DNA of 64,000 nucleotides from Parafrankia sp. EUN1f (GTDB lineage Bacteria > Actinomycetota > Actinomycetes > Frankiales > Frankiaceae): assembly GCF_000177675.1 (NCBI RefSeq), contig NZ_ADGX01000002.1:57347-121346 (forward strand). Direction: 5' to 3'. A program made the position numbers and the translations under genes. Of this stretch, positions 59,540 through 64,000 are shown one piece after another. A model generated the notes under the pieces. It saw nothing but the letters and a program-made list of their open reading frames with translations. It ran no database searches and was not told the origin of the DNA. Position 1 is the stretch's first letter. Every line of letters starts with the position of its first letter.

Positions 59540-60513
59540 GCCCCGACGAACTCGATCGGACGGACCCCGAGGGCGCTATCGCGGCCACAGCAAAGCGCGT
59601 CTCCAACTGGGGTCGCTTTGGCGCCGACGACGTGCGCGGCACCATGAACTATCTGGACGCCCAGAAGCGCCGCGCGGCCGCGGCGCTCGTCCGTACCGGT
59701 CTGTCGTTCTCGCTGTCGCAGCGCTTCGACATGGACGGACCGCAGAAGGGCTGGCGCCGGCGTACGAATCCGGTCCACACCATGCTCGACACCGGTGTCG
59801 ACGCGGTCCACACCGACCAGGGCTTCCCGCACGGCATCGGTGGCGCCGACGATGTGATCGCGATGCCACTGCAGTGCTCGACACAGTGGGACGGGCTCGG
59901 GCACATCTTCGACCATGGCATGGCGTGGAACGGCCGACCGGCCGACAAGGTCGTCACCAGCCTGGGTGACCACGTCACCGGAATCGAGACCGTCGCCGAT
60001 GTCATCGCCGGGCGTGGGGTACTGCTCGATGTGGGCCGGGAGTTCGGCGACGGCGGGGAGCTGCCCGACGGATTCGCGATCACCACGGAGCACCTGGAAC
60101 GGACCATCGAGCGGCAGGGCTCGTCGGCGGCCGTTGGTCGCGGCGACATCGTGTTGGTGCGCACCGGACAGCTGACCCGCGCCCGCCGCGAGGGCTGGGG
60201 CGACTACGCCGGCGGACCGGCTCCGGGCCTGTCGTTCACCACAGCCGACTGGCTGCACGGTAGCGAGATCGCCGCCATCGCCACCGACACCTGGGGGTTC
60301 GAGGTTCGGCCGAACGAATTCGACCACGCCTTCCAGCCGCTGCACCAGGTGGTGATCCCGCACATCGGCCTGTTCGTCGGCGAGATGTGGGACCTCGACA
60401 CGCTCGCCGCCGCATGCGCGGCTGACGGTGTCTACGACTTCTTCCTCACCGCGGCTCCGCTGCCGGTGACCGGAGCGGTCGGGTCGCCGGTCAACCCCGT
60501 CGCTGTGCGGTGA
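59536..60513 (+). CDS. Cyclase-family (kynurenine formamidase-like) metal hydrolase
   Basis: A 325-residue protein of the putative cyclase/kynurenine formamidase family: VSNWGRFGADDVRGTMNYLD, MPLQCSTQWDGLGHIF, VLLDVGREFG, DIVLVRTGQLTR and VIPHIGLFVGEMWDLD. The metal motif reads STQWDGLGH, as in the large actinobacterial subfamily, instead of HxGTHxD. It could open a lactone or amide produced by earlier steps. Last gene of the operon; a strong hairpin follows. Confidence 0.87.
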   Translation: MSPDELDRTDPEGAIAATAKRVSNWGRFGADDVRGTMNYLDAQKRRAAAALVRTGLSFSLSQRFDMDGPQKGWRRRTNPVHTMLDTGVDAVHTDQGFPHGIGGADDVIAMPLQCSTQWDGLGHIFDHGMAWNGRPADKVVTSLGDHVTGIETVADVIAGRGVLLDVGREFGDGGELPDGFAITTEHLERTIERQGSSAAVGRGDIVLVRTGQLTRARREGWGDYAGGPAPGLSFTTADWLHGSEIAAIATDTWGFEVRPNEFDHAFQPLHQVVIPHIGLFVGEMWDLDTLAAACAADGVYDFFLTAAPLPVTGAVGSPVNPVAVR

Positions 60514-60521
60514 GTGATGCC

Positions 60522-60547
60522 GCCCGGCCGCGCCTGTGCGGCCGGGC
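60522..60547 (+). terminator. Terminator-like hairpin at the end of the catabolic operon
   Basis: GCCCGGCCGC/GCGGCCGGGC, perfect 10-base arms with a 6-base loop, starting 8 bases past the cyclase stop. Confidence 0.65.
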
Positions 60548-60674
60548 AGGGCATGGTGTCGAGGTCACGCTCGGCAACGGCCGGGCGTTAGCCCGGCGAC
60601 GCCCCGTACGCGTCGGGTCGTCGCCGGGTAACCCTCGACGACTATCAGTCGGACGAGGGAAAAGGCTCGTGCGT

Positions 60675-60689
60675 ATGAGTGTTCCTTAT
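60675..60689. promoter_or_regulatory. LysR-type box before the lysR gene
   Basis: ATGAGTGTTCCTTAT (T-N11-A), 15 bases before the regulator's GTG. It is almost the same as box B at 54304, suggesting autoregulation. Confidence 0.6.
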
Positions 60690-60703
60690 GGCACCCTCGT
60701 GGC

Positions 60704-61651
60704 GTGGAGCTGCTCAATGTCGACCTGAATCTCCTTCGGACGCTTGAAGTGCTGCTACAGGAGGCGAGTGTCACCCGGGCCGCGCAGCGGCTTCAGGTGA
60801 GCCAGCCTGCGGTCAGCCTGGGCCTGGCGAAGCTACGCCGACACTTCGGCGACGACCTGCTGCGCCGGGTCGGCAACCGTTACGAGCTGACCCCACTGGC
60901 CGTGCAGCTCAAGGAACGCACCAGCCTGGCGATGCTTGGGGCCCGCCGGGTCTTCGAGGCGGTGCCGGCGTTCGACCCGGCCAGTGAGCGACGCGAGTTC
61001 ACACTGCTGTGTTCGGACTATGCCGCCGCCGTCCTTGGCGAGGCTCTGTGGGACCTGACAGTCGCGCGCGCTCCCGGAGTCGTGCTGCGGTTCGAGCGGC
61101 ACACCACGACCGACATCGACCACGCGGCCGAGCGGATCCGCACGGTGGACGGCATTCTGCTGCCCCACGGCTTCCTGTCGAACCTGCCATACACCGAGCT
61201 CTACACCGACGACTGGGTGTGCCTGATTTCCACGTCGAACACCCGGGTCGGCGACGAGCTGACGATGGAACTGCTGGCCGAGCTGCCTTGGGCGTTCACC
61301 TACTTCGCTCCCTCGGCGTTCACCCCTGCCGGGCGACAGCTGCAGGTGCTCGGCGTCGAGCCGCGGGTCCAGGTTGTCGTCGACTCGTTCCTGGCCCTGC
61401 CCTTCGTGGTCGCGGGCACCGACCGGATCGCGCTGGTCCAGCGCCGGCTCGCACCCAAACTCACCGCGGCGGGGGACGTCCGTGCGCTCGAGTGCCCGTT
61501 CGACGCGGTCGCTATCACCGAGGCTTTCTGGTGGCATCCCATGTACGAGCGCGACCCAGCCCATATCTGGCTGCGTGCGTTGCTCACGGATACCAGCGCG
61601 CGGCTCGGCCGGTCTGCAGCGCTGGCCGATGGGCATAAGAGCGACTTATAG
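60704..61651 (+). CDS. LysR-family regulator
   Basis: A 315-residue LysR regulator: winged HTH LLQEASVTRAAQRLQVSQPA, VSLGLAKLRRHFGDDLL, then a periplasmic-binding-type inducer domain (FTLLCSDYAA, LPWAFTYFAPSAF, VVDSFLALPFVVAGTDRIAL). The family member most resembled is the NodD/SyrM-like or LinR-like group controlling aromatic degradation. The GTG start lies 15 bases after a LysR-type box. It probably senses an intermediate of the upstream operon and activates both that and the transporter. Confidence 0.92.
   Translation: MELLNVDLNLLRTLEVLLQEASVTRAAQRLQVSQPAVSLGLAKLRRHFGDDLLRRVGNRYELTPLAVQLKERTSLAMLGARRVFEAVPAFDPASERREFTLLCSDYAAAVLGEALWDLTVARAPGVVLRFERHTTTDIDHAAERIRTVDGILLPHGFLSNLPYTELYTDDWVCLISTSNTRVGDELTMELLAELPWAFTYFAPSAFTPAGRQLQVLGVEPRVQVVVDSFLALPFVVAGTDRIALVQRRLAPKLTAAGDVRALECPFDAVAITEAFWWHPMYERDPAHIWLRALLTDTSARLGRSAALADGHKSDL
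61635..61649. promoter_or_regulatory. LysR-type box before the ABC-transporter operon
   Basis: ATAAGAGCGACTTAT, with the same ATAAG-N5-CTTAT arms as box A, overlaps the last codons of lysR and lies 103 bases before the binding-protein start. Confidence 0.65.
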
Positions 61652-61751
61652 CGACCATACCCAGCATGGCGTGGACGGGGTGCGGCGTGGCTCACATCAT
61701 GAACGCTGCCCACCGCACCAGTGACGGTGGCCTCATCGGAGGAATCACCAG

Positions 61752-62921
61752 GTGAAGCTCTTACGCCACCGCCTCAGCCTGTCTGGGCTCGCACTTCTCG
61801 CCGCTGTGGCGCTTGTCGCCGGCTGCTCCAGCTCTTCGGACAGCTCTACGAACAGTTCGTCAGGCACGTCTGCGGTCACCAGCGCCACCTCGGCCGCCAC
61901 CAGCGCGGAGGTCTACCAGGGAGTCCTGGGTACCCCGCCAACCACCACCGTCGCGCTCAAGTCCACCGGTCTGGTCTGGGTGGTCTCCTGCGGCCAATCG
62001 GTTCCGACCTGCGCCTCGCCCGCCGAGTCCGCCGTCGAGGCCGCCGAGGCGGCCGGCTGGACCGCCAAACTGTGCGACGGCCAGCTCAACCCCCAGGGCT
62101 GGTCTGCCTGCATCCGTCAAGGGATCAGCGCCAAGGCTGCCGGGATCATCGTCATCGGCCAGGACTGTGACAGCTTCCAGGCCGCGCTGAAGGAGGCGAA
62201 GACCGCCGGCATCCCGACGGTCGCCGCCGGCGGCAACGACTGCGACGTCCGCGGCGGGGAGAAGCTCTTCAGCGCCGTCGTGCAGAACATGCCCGACCTC
62301 ACCGCCGAGCAGTGGTGGAAGAAGATGGGCGCGCTGCAGGCCGACTGGATCATCGAGAAGACCGACGCCAAGGCCCAGGTGCTCAGCCTGAAATTCACCG
62401 ACTCCATCTGGGGTGGGTGGATCCAGGACGGCTTCACCACCGAGCTCGCCACCTGCTCCGGCTGCAAGGTGCTTGACACCCTGACCATCGGCAACGCGGA
62501 CGTCGCCGGCGGCCAGCTGACGCAGAAGTTCGCCACCGCGCTGCTCAAGCAGCCGAAGGCGAACGCCGTCAACGTCCCGCTCGACGGCTGGTTCTTCGCT
62601 GGACTTTCGCAGGCGGTGCAGTCCTCGGGTCGTGCCGACAGCCTCGCCGTGATCGGCAACTTCGGCGAGACGGGCAACCTGGACCTCATCCGCAAGGGCA
62701 CCGGCGAGGACGCCACCGTCGGCTTCAGCGCCCCGTGGGTCGGCTGGGCTGGTGTCGACGCCCTGGCCCGGACACTCGCCGGGCAGCCGACGCAGCCCGC
62801 CGGTATCGGCCTGCAGGTCATCGACTCCGACCACAACCTGCCGGAGTCAGGGACTTCCTTCGCCTACTCCCCGGCGGTCGACTTCCGGGCCGCATACACG
62901 AAGGACTGGTCGCGGGGGTGA
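61752..62921 (+). CDS. Lipoprotein sugar-type ABC substrate-binding protein
   Basis: A 389-residue type-1 binding protein (RbsB-like): signal LSLSGLALLAAVALVAGC with a lipobox, a Ser/Thr-rich linker (to about 50), then the fold with CIRQGISAKAAGIIVIGQDC and GIPTVAAGGNDCD. The GTG has CATCGGAGGAA upstream. It starts after the lysR gene and overlaps the ATPase gene by 4 bases. It presumably delivers the operon's aromatic or N-heterocyclic substrate rather than a sugar; this is inferred from location. Confidence 0.88.
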   Translation: MKLLRHRLSLSGLALLAAVALVAGCSSSSDSSTNSSSGTSAVTSATSAATSAEVYQGVLGTPPTTTVALKSTGLVWVVSCGQSVPTCASPAESAVEAAEAAGWTAKLCDGQLNPQGWSACIRQGISAKAAGIIVIGQDCDSFQAALKEAKTAGIPTVAAGGNDCDVRGGEKLFSAVVQNMPDLTAEQWWKKMGALQADWIIEKTDAKAQVLSLKFTDSIWGGWIQDGFTTELATCSGCKVLDTLTIGNADVAGGQLTQKFATALLKQPKANAVNVPLDGWFFAGLSQAVQSSGRADSLAVIGNFGETGNLDLIRKGTGEDATVGFSAPWVGWAGVDALARTLAGQPTQPAGIGLQVIDSDHNLPESGTSFAYSPAVDFRAAYTKDWSRG

Positions 62922-64000
62922 GCACCATCGCCCCGCAGACGACCCCTGCCGTGCTGGAGGCGTTGGGTGTCTCGAAGCGATTCGGGGCCACGGCGGCCCT
63001 GGCGGACGCGTCGCTGCGCGTCCGCCAGGGCACCGTCCACGCGCTGCTGGGCGGCAACGGCTCCGGAAAGTCCACGCTGTTCAAATGCCTGGCCGGTGTG
63101 CACACCGCTGACGCCGGCACCGTCGCGGTGCGCGGTGCCGAGCTGCCGGCCTCGCACCTGACCGCCCGTCGCGCGCACCAGCTGGGCCTGCGCTTCGTGC
63201 ACCAGGACCTGGGCCTGTTCGACGGCCTGACCGTCGCGGAGAACATCGCGATCGGCGCCGGCTTCCCGACGCGTGGCGGCCGCATTCGATGGCGGGCGCT
63301 GCGCAACCGGGTCGCGGGCCTGCTCGACAGGCTCGAGATCCCGGCAACCCCGGACACGCCGGTCGGCGCGCTGCGCCCCGCCACCAGGACACTGGTGGCG
63401 ATCGCGCGGGCACTGCAGGACCAGGACGGTACCGAGTGCGTCCTGCTGCTCGATGAGCCGACAGCAAGCCTGCCGGACGCCGAGTCGCGTGCCCTGATGG
63501 TCGCGCTGCGCCAGCGTGCGGCGGCAGGGCAGACCATTGTTCTGGTCAGTCACCGCATGCGCGAGGTGCTCGACGTCGCCGACGACTTCACGGTCTTCCG
63601 CGACGGCCGCCTGGCGCGAAGCCTGGTCGCGGCGAGCCCGACTGAGGAGGACCTGGTGACGGCCATGGCCGGCCAGCGGGTCCCGTCCCAGCAGGCACGA
63701 TCGGCGAACACCGCCTCGGTGGGTTCCGCTTCGGCCACCGCGTCCGCTTCCGCGGCGATACCGGACGAGGCGGGGGATCGGGATCCGGTCCTGGCCATCA
63801 GTGACCTGGCCGTTGGCCCGCTTGTCGGGCTGGAACTGGCGGTCGCGCCCGGCGAGGTTGTCGGCATCGCTGGGTTGCTCGGCTCGGGCCGCTCGACCAC
63901 CCTTGGCGCAGTCTTCGGACTGCGCCAGCCGGTGGCCGGCCGAGTCCGCCTGGCCGGTGAGGACGTCACGGGCCTGCCGACCCGCGCGATGATGAAACGT
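62918..64000 (+). CDS. Sugar-type (RbsA-like) duplicated ABC ATPase, cut by window edge
   Basis: The frame is open to the window end (361 codons). The first nucleotide-binding domain has Walker A GGNGSGKST, Q-loop FVHQDLGLFD, Walker B VLLLDEPTASLPD and LVSHRMREVLDVAD; the signature region is ALRPATRTLVAIARAL, lacking the usual LSGGQ. A low-complexity Ala/Ser linker leads to the second domain with GLLGSGRST, the variant P-loop normal for RbsA second domains. It overlaps the binding-protein stop (GTGA). A permease gene should follow beyond the window. Confidence 0.9.
   Translation, partial: MSTIAPQTTPAVLEALGVSKRFGATAALADASLRVRQGTVHALLGGNGSGKSTLFKCLAGVHTADAGTVAVRGAELPASHLTARRAHQLGLRFVHQDLGLFDGLTVAENIAIGAGFPTRGGRIRWRALRNRVAGLLDRLEIPATPDTPVGALRPATRTLVAIARALQDQDGTECVLLLDEPTASLPDAESRALMVALRQRAAAGQTIVLVSHRMREVLDVADDFTVFRDGRLARSLVAASPTEEDLVTAMAGQRVPSQQARSANTASVGSASATASASAAIPDEAGDRDPVLAISDLAVGPLVGLELAVAPGEVVGIAGLLGSGRSTTLGAVFGLRQPVAGRVRLAGEDVTGLPTRAMMKR

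Noticed and set aside
1..64000. tRNA or rRNA genes
   Set aside because: I looked for TTCGA-type T-loop contexts with matching acceptor stems and for conserved rRNA segments and found none; a covariance-model scan would be needed to be certain.

Overview
High-GC, high-GC3 DNA with dense actinobacterial gene content. The mix of many acyl-CoA dehydrogenases, ACMSD-type amidohydrolases, cytochromes P450, AveC-like membrane proteins and a Hen1/Pnkp RNA-repair pair suggests a soil actinomycete, most likely of the Frankia/Pseudofrankia type. That placement is inferred from gene families, not from a marker gene. No rRNA, tRNA or CRISPR array was recognised.

Region 1 (1-15.8 kb) is a catabolic block. 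It holds four acyl-CoA dehydrogenase genes (one a two-domain fusion, one cut by the window edge), three amidohydrolases, an aldehyde dehydrogenase, a Zn alcohol dehydrogenase, a class II aldolase-type protein and a Rieske oxygenase. The set would fit beta-oxidation-like breakdown of a steroid, terpenoid or other alicyclic acid. Four AT-rich palindromes sharing a GATATAGAT-like core sit in front of these transcription units and may be one regulator's operators. Relics of a P450 and of a LuxC-type reductase lie among the genes.

Region 2 (15.9-30.4 kb) holds unrelated modules: the Hen1-Pnkp RNA-repair operon; a run of small membrane proteins ending in a pentapeptide-repeat protein; a tyrosinase with a His-tailed MelC1-like partner; a lipoprotein/membrane-protein pair; and a VWA protein with a MoxR-type ATPase.

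Region 3 (30.5-43.3 kb) is a second, partly decayed oxidative cluster. It has a binding-protein-like sensor without a signal peptide, two AveC-like membrane proteins, two P450s, an amidohydrolase, a lipoprotein binding protein and a tandem-TetR regulator. An SDR is frameshifted in a C run and an aldehyde dehydrogenase has lost its middle. A TnpB-only IS605-type element appears to have inserted three codons into the second P450 and now supplies its N-terminus.

Region 4 (43.4-54.2 kb) is mixed housekeeping and regulation: YaaA, a TetR/SDR divergent pair with a perfect double operator, YdeI-like, RibD-like, a truncated AraC, a SpoIIE-type phosphatase, DinB-like, a kinase relic, a diguanylate cyclase in less GC-rich DNA, and an HD hydrolase.

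Region 5 (54.3-64 kb) is a coherent LysR-controlled catabolic operon: FAD monooxygenase, extradiol (VOC) dioxygenase, FAH-family hydrolase, SDR, a 2,6-dihydroxypseudooxynicotine-hydrolase-like C-C hydrolase and a cyclase-family protein, then the LysR gene and a sugar-type ABC importer that runs off the window. Four LysR-type boxes (ATAAG-N5-CTTAT or close variants) mark its promoters.
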